Shown piece after piece: positions 8,861 to 16,152 of a DNA stretch of 64,000 nucleotides. The notes beneath the pieces were generated by a model. It was not told the origin of the DNA. It worked only from the letters and a program-made list of their open reading frames with translations, and did not search any database. Source of the DNA: Streptomyces sp. RB17 (GTDB lineage: Bacteria > Actinomycetota > Actinomycetes > Streptomycetales > Streptomycetaceae). Numbering within the stretch: position 1 is the stretch's first letter; the number at the start of each line of letters is the position of its first letter. The translations under genes were made by a program, and so were the position numbers. The stretch lies in NCBI RefSeq assembly GCF_009604455.1, contig NZ_WEGL01000001.1:682001-746000 (forward strand). Direction: 5' to 3'.

Positions 8861-9427
8861 GTGCCCGCCCCTCGCCAGACCCGCGCCGACCGCCGCCGTA
8901 CCACCGAGGCGCGCATCCTGGACCGGGCCCGGGAGCTGTTCGCCGAGAAGGGGTTCGACCGCACCACCATCCGCGCCGTGGCGACCGCGGCGGGCGTCGA
9001 TCCGGCGCTGGTCATGCAGTACTTCGGCTCCAAGCGCGAGCTGTTCACCCGGGCCGTGCAGGCCGTTCCCGCGCTGCCGACGGCCACCGACGCCGACGCG
9101 CTCGTCGATCAGCTGCTGGCCACGCTCGGCCTCAAGCTGGGCGGCCTGCCCGAGGGCGCGCTGGCGATGCTGCGCTCCATGCTCACCGACCCGGCGGCCG
9201 CCGAGCAGGCCCGCGAGACCCTGGGCCGGCAGATCGGCGGCGTCGGCGGCGTGCTGCCCGGGGCCGAGGACCGCGAGCTGCGCGCCGCACTGCTCGTCAC
9301 CACCCTGCTGGGCGTCACGATCGGCCACCAGCTCCTCGGCCTGACCCCGCTGCGTGACGCCCCCGCCGACCGCGTCGCCGCCCTGCTCCGGCCGGCGATC
9401 AAGGCGCTGGTGGAACCGGAGGGCTGA
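8861..9427 (+). CDS. TetR family transcriptional regulator
   Basis: A 188-residue regulator. The N-terminal helix-turn-helix (RRTTEARILDRARELFAEKGFDRTTIRAVATAAGVDPALVMQYF pattern, residues 11-53) is typical of the TetR family. The C-terminal half is Ala/Leu-rich, the ligand-binding and dimer region, and ends in a hydrophobic helix LLVTTLLGVTIGHQLLG. It is divergent from the SnoaL-like gene, the most likely target along with itself. Start GTG 8861. The effector cannot be deduced. Confidence 0.88.
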   Translation: MPAPRQTRADRRRTTEARILDRARELFAEKGFDRTTIRAVATAAGVDPALVMQYFGSKRELFTRAVQAVPALPTATDADALVDQLLATLGLKLGGLPEGALAMLRSMLTDPAAAEQARETLGRQIGGVGGVLPGAEDRELRAALLVTTLLGVTIGHQLLGLTPLRDAPADRVAALLRPAIKALVEPEG

Positions 9428-9440
9428 CGGCCGGTGTCGC

Positions 9441-10484
9441 TCAACGGTGCTGCAAGGCCCTGACGTTGTCGCCGAAGGTCCAGTTCTTCGAGCCGTCCCA
9501 GTTGATCGACCAGGTCATCAGGCCCTTGAGAGACGTGCCGTAGTGGTTCCAGGCCTGGGCGACCAGGGACGGTGACAGGTAGCCGCCGCCCGCGCCGGGC
9601 TGGGCCGGCAGGCCGGGGACCTGTTTGTCGTAGGGCACCTTGATCGTCGTACCCTGCACGACCAGGCCCTTGTTCAGGCAGTCGGTCTGGGCGGTGAAGC
9701 CCGCGACCGTGCCGGCCTCGTAGGAGTCGCCGGAGCAGCCGTACATGCTGCCGTTGTAGTACTGCATGTTCAGCCACCACAGCCGGCCGTCGTCGGCGTA
9801 CTTCTTGATGATCGGCAGGTAGGCGCCCCAGATCGAGCCGTAGGTGATGCTGCCGCCGGTGACGTACGCGGTCTCGGGGGCCATCGTCAGGCCGAAGCCG
9901 GAGGGCATCTGCGCCAGGATGCCGTCGATGATGCGGATCAAGTTGGCCTGGGACGTGGACAGTTGGCTGATGTTCCCGCTGTTCGTCAGGCCCGTCTCGA
10001 TGTCGATGTCGATGCCGTCGAAGTTGTACTTCTTCAGGATCGGGACGATCGTCGAGACGAAACGGTCGGCCACGGCGGTCGAGTTCAGGTCGATGCCGGC
10101 CGCCGCGCCGCCGATGGAGAGCAGGATCGTCTCGCCCGACGCCTTCGCCGCGCACATCTCCGCGGGCGTCGCCACCTTCACGCCCGCGTCCATGCCGTCC
10201 TCCCACAGGGCCGTGCCGTCGGAGCGGATGACCGGGAAGGCCGCGTTGATCACGTTGTAACCGTGCGTGGGGATAAGGGAGTCGGTGATCGGGGTCCAGC
10301 CGAAGGGCGGATGGACGCCGTTGGCGGAGCCGTCCCAGTTCTCCCAGTAGCCCTGGAGCACCTTCCCGGCCGGCCGGGACTTCACCGTGCAGGTGTCGGT
10401 GGCGGAGGCGGTGGGGGCGGTGGCGATTCCCAGGGGGACGAGGGCGGCCGCGGTGAGCGCGGTGGCGAGCAGACGTCTGATCAT
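9441..10484 (-). CDS. Secreted chitinase, GH18 family
   Basis: Extracellular endochitinase that hydrolyses chitin by substrate-assisted catalysis. The 347-residue protein has a Sec signal peptide (MIRRLLATALTAAALVPLG...ASA) and a single GH18 barrel: GYWENWDG strand 1, SIGGAAAG, the catalytic DGIDIDIE motif (proton-donor Glu) at about residue 153, MAPETAYV and MQYYN. No chitin-binding module is visible. ATG 10484 follows GGGAGG. Two DasR-like sites lie upstream, so control by N-acetylglucosamine is expected. Confidence 0.93.
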   Translation of the reverse strand: MIRRLLATALTAAALVPLGIATAPTASATDTCTVKSRPAGKVLQGYWENWDGSANGVHPPFGWTPITDSLIPTHGYNVINAAFPVIRSDGTALWEDGMDAGVKVATPAEMCAAKASGETILLSIGGAAAGIDLNSTAVADRFVSTIVPILKKYNFDGIDIDIETGLTNSGNISQLSTSQANLIRIIDGILAQMPSGFGLTMAPETAYVTGGSITYGSIWGAYLPIIKKYADDGRLWWLNMQYYNGSMYGCSGDSYEAGTVAGFTAQTDCLNKGLVVQGTTIKVPYDKQVPGLPAQPGAGGGYLSPSLVAQAWNHYGTSLKGLMTWSINWDGSKNWTFGDNVRALQHR

Positions 10485-10536
10485 GCGAGGCCTCCCGGTG
10501 GGGGTGCGGTGAGGTGTCGTAGGCATGACAGTGCTC

Positions 10537-10569
10537 TGGTCCAGACCTCTCGTCAATAGGTCTGGACCA
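10537..10569 (-). promoter_or_regulatory. Pair of DasR-responsive (dre-like) elements
   Basis: TGGTCCAGACCT (10537-10548) and its exact inverted copy AGGTCTGGACCA (10558-10569) stand about 55 bp before the chitinase start. Each resembles the Streptomyces dre consensus TGGTCTAGACCA, the 12-bp chitinase promoter repeat bound by DasR. Centre-to-centre spacing is 21 bp, two helical turns. Confidence 0.85.
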
Positions 10570-10599
10570 AAGTCCCGTCGACGGCTGACAAGAATGGAA

Positions 10600-10621
10600 T
10601 GACAGATATTGAAATCTGTCA
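10600..10621. promoter_or_regulatory. Inverted repeat before the aldo-keto reductase
   Basis: TGACAGAT (10600-10607) and ATCTGTCA (10614-10621) form a perfect 8-bp inverted repeat with a 6-bp spacer, 23 bp before the reductase start. It is a good candidate operator for the TetR regulator encoded downstream; this link is inferred. Confidence 0.65.
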
Positions 10622-10644
10622 GCTGTCATGGCACAGTGAACGGC

Positions 10645-11655
10645 ATGACGATGCGAACCCGAACCCTCGGAACCACCGGCCCCCAGACCTCCGCCCTCGG
10701 CCTCGGCTGCATGGGCATGTCCGCGCTCTACGGCGACGCCGACCGCGCGGAGTCCATCGCGACCATCCACGCCGCCCTGGAAGCGGGCGTCACGCTGCTC
10801 GACACCGGCGACTTCTACGCCATGGGGCACAACGAGATGCTGATCGGCGAGGCCCTGCGCACCGCCCCGGCCGCCCTCCGCGAGCAGGCCCTGACCAGCG
10901 TGAAGTTCGGCGCCCTGCGCGACCCGGAGGGCAACTGGAGCGGCTACGACGGCCGCCCCGCCGCCGTGAAGAACTTCGCCGCCTACTCCCTGCAGCGCCT
11001 CGGCGTCGACCACATCGACGTCTACCGGATCGCCCGTCTCGACCCGGACGTGCCGATCGAGGAGACCGTCGGCGCGATCGCCGAACTGATCGAGAAGGGG
11101 TACGTCCGGCACGTCGGCCTGAGCGAGGTCGGCGCCGACACCATCCGCCGGGCCGCCGCCACCGCCCCCGTCTCCGACCTGCAGATCGAGTACTCGCTGA
11201 TCAGCCGGGGCATCGAGCGGGACATCCTGCCGACCACCCGCGAACTGGGCATCGGCATCACGGCGTACGGCGTGCTCTCGCGCGGGCTGATCTCGGGGCA
11301 CTTCGCCCGTGACCGGCAGCTCGCCGCGAACGACTTCCGCGCCCACTCGCCCCGCTTCCAGGGCGAGAACCTCCAGCACAACCTGAACCTGGTCGAGGCC
11401 CTGCGCAAGATCGCCGAGCAGCAGGGCGTCACCGTCGCGCAGACCGCCATCGCCTGGGTGCTCTCCCGCGGCGAGGACATCGTGCCGCTGGTCGGCGCCC
11501 GCACCCGCGAGCGGCTCTCCGAGTCGCTGGGCGCGCTGGACGTCACCCTGGACGCGGCCGACCTGGCGGCGATCGAGGAGGCCGTGCCAGCGGACGCGGC
11601 GGCCGGCGACCGCTACCCGACCGCGCAGATGACACACCTCGACAGCGAGCGCTGA
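10645..11655 (+). CDS. Aldo/keto reductase
   Basis: NADPH-dependent carbonyl reductase of the TIM-barrel AKR superfamily, 336 residues. Visible features: LGLGCMGMS near the N-terminus, catalytic Asp and Tyr in LLDTGDFYAMGHNE (about residues 46-54), Lys in LTSVKFG, and the C-terminal cofactor motif VPLVGARTRERL. The tetrad His normally found in a YYQHR-like motif is replaced: the sequence reads DVYRIARLDP. This substitution occurs in some AKR subfamilies but may alter activity. A TetR gene follows 53 bp downstream, suggesting an autoregulated pair. Confidence 0.9.
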   Translation: MTMRTRTLGTTGPQTSALGLGCMGMSALYGDADRAESIATIHAALEAGVTLLDTGDFYAMGHNEMLIGEALRTAPAALREQALTSVKFGALRDPEGNWSGYDGRPAAVKNFAAYSLQRLGVDHIDVYRIARLDPDVPIEETVGAIAELIEKGYVRHVGLSEVGADTIRRAAATAPVSDLQIEYSLISRGIERDILPTTRELGIGITAYGVLSRGLISGHFARDRQLAANDFRAHSPRFQGENLQHNLNLVEALRKIAEQQGVTVAQTAIAWVLSRGEDIVPLVGARTRERLSESLGALDVTLDAADLAAIEEAVPADAAAGDRYPTAQMTHLDSER

Positions 11656-11708
11656 CCATGGTTCCACGGCGGCGAGCGCTGGCCATGGCTCCAGGTACGG
11701 TCTAAGGC

Positions 11709-12305
11709 ATGGCACCGCCCACCGAGACCCTGACCGCCGAGCGCATCCTCGAAGCGACCGAGGAGGTGCTGCGCCGCCACGGCCCGGCCAAGGCCACCGT
11801 GGTCGACGTGGCCCGCGCGCTCGGCGTCAGCCACGGCAGTGTCTACCGTCACTTCCGTACCAAGGCGGCGCTGCGCGAGGCGGTCACCAAGCGCTGGCTG
11901 GACCGCACGTCGGAGAGACTGGCCGTCATCGTCGCGGCGGACGGCACCGCCGAGGAGCGGCTGCGGTCCTGGCTCGCGGCGCTGTTCGCGGCCAAACGGC
12001 ACAAGGCGGGCGACGATCCCGAACTCTTCGCCACCTACACGGTGCTGACCGACGAGAACGGCACGGCGGTCGGCGAGCACATCGCCGACCTGACCGCGCA
12101 GTTGACCCGGATCATCGCGGACGGGGCCGGGTCGGGCACCTTCCCGGTGCCCGACCCGGCCGCCGCGGCCCGAGCCGTCTTCCAGGCCACCGGCCGTTTC
12201 CACGACCCCTGCTACGCCCGGGAGTGGACCGCCCCCGGCGTGGACGAGGAGTTCACGGCCGTCGTGGACCTGCTGATACGGGGGCTCAGCTCACCTTCAC
12301 GGTGA
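11709..12305 (+). CDS. TetR family transcriptional regulator
   Basis: A 198-residue regulator whose DNA-binding part (ILEATEEVLRRHGPAKATVVDVARALGVSHGSVYRHF pattern, residues 14-50) is followed by a C-terminal domain with PELFATYTVLTDENG. Co-directional with and just behind the aldo-keto reductase, so it probably represses that gene and itself through the 10600-10621 inverted repeat. Between the two genes a 20-30-bp segment GCGAGCGCTG-CCATGG-TCCA is duplicated (11645-11692). Its 3' end overlaps the convergent secreted-protein gene by 20 bp. Confidence 0.88.
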   Translation: MAPPTETLTAERILEATEEVLRRHGPAKATVVDVARALGVSHGSVYRHFRTKAALREAVTKRWLDRTSERLAVIVAADGTAEERLRSWLAALFAAKRHKAGDDPELFATYTVLTDENGTAVGEHIADLTAQLTRIIADGAGSGTFPVPDPAAAARAVFQATGRFHDPCYAREWTAPGVDEEFTAVVDLLIRGLSSPSR

Positions 12306-12864
12306 CCGGCGAGGAGTGGATCGCGCCGGACTTGGTCGCCACCCGTACGTGATGGGTGCCCTTGTCGCTGAAGGTCCGCTTGATCGTGTAGGTGCCGTTC
12401 TTGTTGACGACCCCCGTGTACTTGAGCGTGGCCCACTTGCCGTTCTTCAGGTGCTGGAGCACCACCGTGGAGCCGGACTTGACGGCCCTGACCCGACCGG
12501 TGAACACCACGGTGCTCCCGACCTTGACGGCCTTGTGGTTGGCCGAGACGGTGATCATGCCCATCGCGGGCGCGGTCCGCGGCGGCCTCATGGTGGGCGT
12601 GCCGGTGCGGGTCCTCGTGGGGGTGGAGGTCGGCGTCCGCGACGGCCTCATGGTGGCCATGCCGCTGCGGGTCATCGTGGGTGAGGCGGTCGGCGAGCCG
12701 GTCGACGTGGGGGTCGGCGAGCCGGTCGACGTGGGGGTCGGGGTGGGGGTCGGGGTGCTGGTCTGGGCGAAGGCTCCGGTCGTACCGCCGGAGAGCAACG
12801 CCACGGTCAGAACGCCGGTGCCCAGCGTGCGGCCATAGCGGTGGTGGCGGAGTACGGAGGTCAT
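12286..12864 (-). CDS. Secreted protein with Thr/Pro/Ser linker and Ig-like C-terminal domain
   Basis: The 192-residue product has a signal peptide ending near AFA, then a low-complexity linker of Thr-Pro and Ser-Pro repeats with a Met/Arg/Thr-rich part, and a C-terminal ~85-residue beta-sandwich-like domain (SANHKAVKVGSTVVFTGRVRAV, WATLKYTGVVNKNGTY). That domain resembles bacterial Ig-like modules in secreted actinobacterial proteins. Start ATG 12864 is preferred because AGGAG lies six bases upstream; ATG 12870 touches that site. No function can be assigned. Confidence 0.75.
   Translation of the reverse strand: MTSVLRHHRYGRTLGTGVLTVALLSGGTTGAFAQTSTPTPTPTPTSTGSPTPTSTGSPTASPTMTRSGMATMRPSRTPTSTPTRTRTGTPTMRPPRTAPAMGMITVSANHKAVKVGSTVVFTGRVRAVKSGSTVVLQHLKNGKWATLKYTGVVNKNGTYTIKRTFSDKGTHHVRVATKSGAIHSSPVTVKVS
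12689..12736. repeat. 24-bp tandem duplication in the linker-coding DNA
   Basis: A 24-bp unit beginning GTCGGCGAGCCGGTCGACG is present twice in tandem (12689-12712, 12713-12736) and encodes the repeated Thr-Ser-Thr-Gly-Ser-Pro linker. A looser duplication lies at 12585-12670. Confidence 0.8.
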
Positions 12865-12877
12865 GTTCATCTCCTGT

Positions 12878-12891
12878 CGATCGCTCGATCG
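12878..12891. promoter_or_regulatory. Duplicated CGATCG palindrome upstream of the secreted-protein gene
   Basis: CGATCGCTCGATCG, two CGATCG palindromes two bases apart, lies 14 bp before the start of the linker protein gene and may be an operator. Positional inference only. Confidence 0.35.
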
Positions 12892-13014
12892 GACGTATCC
12901 CAGGCTGACCCGACTTCACTCCGTCGGCCACTCGAAACGCTCGGTAACCGGCCGAGCGATCAGGAAAGTGCGCAGGTCAGTGGGGACGTCCGGGGTCTCT
13001 TCGGACCCGCGCGG

Positions 13015-13239
13015 TCAACGGGAGGGCTGTCGGTCCGCCGACGGATCGACCGTCGCCTGATGGGCCTCGGCCAGATGCTCCTCCGCCTTCAGCCACGGCA
13101 GGAACTGGGCGCCCCTGCGCCAGCCGCACGTGTCGCATCTGATCGTGCGCTGCACCCCCGTGCGCTGTACCCGGACGACGTGCTCCCGGCCGTGCCCGTC
13201 CCAGCGGCTGACCTTGCTCGTGCTGTTGCCCTGCGCCAT
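13015..13239 (-). CDS. Small conserved-looking protein with a Cys-X2-Cys motif
   Basis: A 74-residue product, ATG 13239, rich in Arg/His. It contains RCDTCGWRRGAQFLPW followed by LKAEEHLAEAHQ, a pattern suggesting a half zinc-ribbon with downstream His residues (CX2C...HX4H) that could complete a zinc site. Codon usage is typical for the genome. The function is unknown; RNA or DNA binding is a guess. It stands alone between the secreted protein and an MFS gene. Confidence 0.6.
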   Translation of the reverse strand: MAQGNSTSKVSRWDGHGREHVVRVQRTGVQRTIRCDTCGWRRGAQFLPWLKAEEHLAEAHQATVDPSADRQPSR

Positions 13240-13375
13240 GACGCCTCACGCCCTCTCGTCTGCTTGTGGCACACCCCGGCCGCGACAGGAGTGTGCAGCA
13301 AGACGAACATCAACAGGGGGAGCTTCACATGGAGTTGTCCAAGCCGTGGCCGGAGCCTTCCGGCCCCGGCCCGGC

Positions 13376-14803
13376 TCAGCCGACCTCACGCGGCAGCCGC
13401 AGGCTGAGCAGTCCGGTCAGCACGACCCCGGCCAACTGCACCAGCAGCGTCGTGACCAGCGCGTCCCGCATGCCCATGCTCGGTACGAGGGTGAGGAACA
13501 GCGTGCCGAGCGTGGCCACGCCGAGGGCGAGCGCGGACTGCTGGGTGGTGACCATCACACCGCTGCCGACACCGGCCCGGGCGGGCGGCACCTCGGACAT
13601 CACGATCCGGAAGACATTGGGCAGTTGGAGCGCCTGTCCGGCACCGGCCACAGCCGCGCCAGGCAGCAGCGCACCGAAGTCCAGGTGCGGCCAGTCCCGC
13701 CAGGCGGCCAGCACGATCAGCAGCACCCCCACGCCCTGGACCACCGCGCCGGCGGTGACGACCCGGGTTCCATGGCGGGCCGTCAGTCGGGGCCCGGCGA
13801 GGGAGACGAACAGGAACACCACGGCCATCGGCGCGAGCGCGAGCCCGGCCGCGACCGGGCCGAGCCCGGCGCCCTGCTGCAGCGCCAGCGCGATGACGAA
13901 CATGAACCCGCTGAAGCCGATCGAGAACGGCAGGATCAGGAGCAGACCGCGCCGCAGCGAGGCCAGCGCCAGCAGACTCGGCGGCACCAGCGGGGTCCGT
14001 CCCGCCCGGTCCGCCCGCCGCTCCACGGCCCAGAACGCCCCGGCGGCGAACGGGAACGCGGCCAGCGACAGCCACGTCCACAGCGGCCAGCCGGCGGCCC
14101 GGCCCTCGGTGAGCGGGGCGAGCAGCGTCAGCAGGGACGCCGCGAGCAGGACCGTGCCGGGGCAGTCGACGGGCTCGGGGTGCTGCGACCGGGTCTCCGG
14201 CACGAACCGCACGGCGAGGAACAGACCGAGAGCGACCACGGGCACGTTGACGAGGAACACCGACCGCCAGCCGGTGCCCGCGACATCGGCGGCGACGAGC
14301 ACCCCGCCGAGTATCTGACCGGCGACCATGGACAGTCCGGCGGTCGCGCCGTACAGGCTCATGGCCTTCGCGCGGCGTGCGCCGCGGGTGGTGGCCTGGA
14401 TGGTGGCGAGCACCTGCGGCAGCATCGCGGCGGCCGAGGCGCCCTGCGCGATCCGCGCCGCGACCAGGCTCCAGGCGTCGGGCGCCAGCCCGCAGGCCAG
14501 CGAGGTCAGTCCGAACGCGGCCATTCCGCCGAGGAACAGCCGGCGCCGTCCGAACAGGTCCCCGAGCCGCCCGCCGAGCACCAGCAGCACGGCGTAGGCG
14601 ACCCCGTACCCGGCCACCACCAGCTCCAGGACCGCCTCGCTCGCGGCGAGGTCGGTGCCGATGGTCGGCAGGGCGACGTTGACGATGAAGAAGTCGATGA
14701 GCGGCAGTGCCGCGGCCAGCAGTACGGTGAACAGCCCGAGCCCGCCGAGTGCGGGCGGTGCGGCCGTCGTACGGACGGCCGGGGTGGTGACGGTTTCACT
14801 CAT
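13376..14803 (-). CDS. MFS drug/proton antiporter, 14-TM (DHA2) type
   Basis: A 475-residue integral membrane exporter. The N-terminal helices carry PLIDFFIVNVALPTIG (DHA2 motif D1 region), GRLGDLFGRRRLFLGG (motif A) and RIAQGASAAAMLP, and about 14 hydrophobic segments can be counted. Substrates cannot be predicted. Start ATG 14803 (MSETVTT); a longer frame upstream lacks a ribosome site. It is divergent from an MmyB-like regulator with inverted repeats between, so that regulator probably controls it. Confidence 0.9.
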   Translation of the reverse strand: MSETVTTPAVRTTAAPPALGGLGLFTVLLAAALPLIDFFIVNVALPTIGTDLAASEAVLELVVAGYGVAYAVLLVLGGRLGDLFGRRRLFLGGMAAFGLTSLACGLAPDAWSLVAARIAQGASAAAMLPQVLATIQATTRGARRAKAMSLYGATAGLSMVAGQILGGVLVAADVAGTGWRSVFLVNVPVVALGLFLAVRFVPETRSQHPEPVDCPGTVLLAASLLTLLAPLTEGRAAGWPLWTWLSLAAFPFAAGAFWAVERRADRAGRTPLVPPSLLALASLRRGLLLILPFSIGFSGFMFVIALALQQGAGLGPVAAGLALAPMAVVFLFVSLAGPRLTARHGTRVVTAGAVVQGVGVLLIVLAAWRDWPHLDFGALLPGAAVAGAGQALQLPNVFRIVMSEVPPARAGVGSGVMVTTQQSALALGVATLGTLFLTLVPSMGMRDALVTTLLVQLAGVVLTGLLSLRLPREVG

Positions 14804-14833
14804 GCCCCCGAGCCTGAGCCCCCGCGCAGACGG

Positions 14834-14882
14834 GTACCAGAGTGTCCTCATCCTGGTACAAGAACTACCTGGCAACAGGATG
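14834..14882. promoter_or_regulatory. Overlapping inverted repeats between the MFS and MmyB-like genes
   Basis: GTACCAG/CTGGTAC (14834-14840 with 14853-14859) and CATCCTG/CAGGATG (14849-14855 with 14876-14882) interlock in the 101-bp divergent intergenic region. Their overlap suggests a shared operator for the regulator. Confidence 0.55.
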
Positions 14883-14904
14883 ACGGGGCGGGCACCCTGG
14901 AACC

Positions 14905-15804
14905 ATGACCACCATGGCCACGGACCGCACGACGCCCGCCCCGCAGCCGACGACCCGCGGCTCGGAGATCCGGCGCAACGAGCTGGCCGCGTTCCTGCGC
15001 AGCCGCCGCGAGCGCATCAGCCCCGAGCAGGTCGGCCTGCCGCGCGGGGCCCGGCGCCGTACGCCGGGACTGCGCCGGGAGGAGGTCGCGCAGCTCTCCG
15101 CGGTCGGCGTCACCTGGTACACCTGGCTCGAACAGGCCCGTGACATCCAGGTCTCCGTGCAGGTCCTGGACGCCCTGGCCCGCACCCTGATGCTGGACGC
15201 CAGCGAACGTGCCCACCTCTTCCGGCTCGCCGGCACCACCGATCCCAGCCCGGCGGCGAGCTGCCCGAGCGTCACCCCGGCCCTGCGCGAGGTGCTGCGC
15301 CGGCTGGAGCCGGTCCCGGCGTGCATCCAGAACAGCCGGTACGACATCCTCGCCTACAACCTCACCTACGGCCGCATGCTCAGCGACCTGGACGCGATAC
15401 CGGCGGAGGACCGCAACAGCATGCTCCTCGTGTACACGAACAAGGACTGGCAGTCGGCGGTCGTGCACCTGGAGGAGACCCAGCGCCTGATGGCCGCCCG
15501 GCTGCGCGCGTCCATGGCCGGCCATCTCGGCGAGCCGGCCTGGAAGATGCTGCTGAAGCGCCTGAAGGCCGAATCTCCCGACTTCCGCGAGAACTGGGAG
15601 CGTTACGAGGTCGTCGGCACCCGCTCCAAGACCAAGGAGTTCCTCAACGCCCATGTCGGGCACCTCAAACTGGAGCACACGGACCTGTGGCTCGGCCCCG
15701 AACAAGGCGCCCGCATGGTGACGTACACCCCCGCCGACGAGGAGACCCGCGAGCGCCTGGAGAGGCTGTACGGCATCGCCCGCGGGGCCACCACGAGGAC
15801 CTGA
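14905..15804 (+). CDS. Helix-turn-helix regulator, MmyB-like
   Basis: A 299-residue protein. The N-terminal XRE-type domain (residues 23-95; FLRSRRERISPEQVGLP, GLRREEVAQLSAVGVTWYTWLEQ) has the RTPGLRREE motif typical of this group, and the remaining ~190 residues match the MmyB-like ligand-binding region (LEPVPACIQNSRYDILAYN, WERYEVVGTRSKTKEF, HLKLEHTDLWLG). This family often controls a divergent transporter or dehydrogenase, here the MFS gene. ATG 14905; an internal ATG 14914 is possible. Confidence 0.9.
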   Translation: MTTMATDRTTPAPQPTTRGSEIRRNELAAFLRSRRERISPEQVGLPRGARRRTPGLRREEVAQLSAVGVTWYTWLEQARDIQVSVQVLDALARTLMLDASERAHLFRLAGTTDPSPAASCPSVTPALREVLRRLEPVPACIQNSRYDILAYNLTYGRMLSDLDAIPAEDRNSMLLVYTNKDWQSAVVHLEETQRLMAARLRASMAGHLGEPAWKMLLKRLKAESPDFRENWERYEVVGTRSKTKEFLNAHVGHLKLEHTDLWLGPEQGARMVTYTPADEETRERLERLYGIARGATTRT

Positions 15805-15837
15805 GGGCCTGAGGGATCCGAGAGGGAGGGGGGACCG

Positions 15838-16152
15838 ATGGCGCTGCCCCGCAAGGGGGCCCGCCGGATCGTCGTCGACCGCACGACCTACCGCTGGCGC
15901 CTTCGGCACAGGCCCACCTACGCCCAGGCCATGGCCTGGACCGCGTGCACCTTCGCGGTCGAACACGCCGGCACCCCCGGTACCACGCCGGCCGTCACGA
16001 CGGGCCACGCTCACCCCGGCAACCGCCTCGGCCACGCTCCCGTCCCGGTCCGCCCCTCCGATGTGGCCGAGGCAGTCCGGCACGCCCTGGCCAAGGGCTG
16101 GACCCCGACGAACCGGGGATCGCCGTTCCGCCTGGACACGGCCGGCGACTAG
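15838..16152 (+). CDS. Hypothetical protein, 104 residues
   Basis: ATG 15838 has a strong GGGAGGGGGG site. The product opens with a basic segment (MALPRKGARRIVVDRTTYRWRLRHRP) and contains VRPSDVAEAVRHALAKGWTPTNRGSPFRLD near the C-terminus, an arrangement seen in small Streptomyces proteins of unknown function. It sits 33 bp behind the MmyB-like gene and its TAG overlaps the convergent MFS stop in a shared CTAG. No function is proposed. Confidence 0.7.
   Translation: MALPRKGARRIVVDRTTYRWRLRHRPTYAQAMAWTACTFAVEHAGTPGTTPAVTTGHAHPGNRLGHAPVPVRPSDVAEAVRHALAKGWTPTNRGSPFRLDTAGD

Noticed and set aside
9109..11715. 868-codon open frame antisense to the TetR and reductase genes and in another frame of the chitinase gene
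   Set aside because: It spans three well-supported genes and has low-complexity composition.
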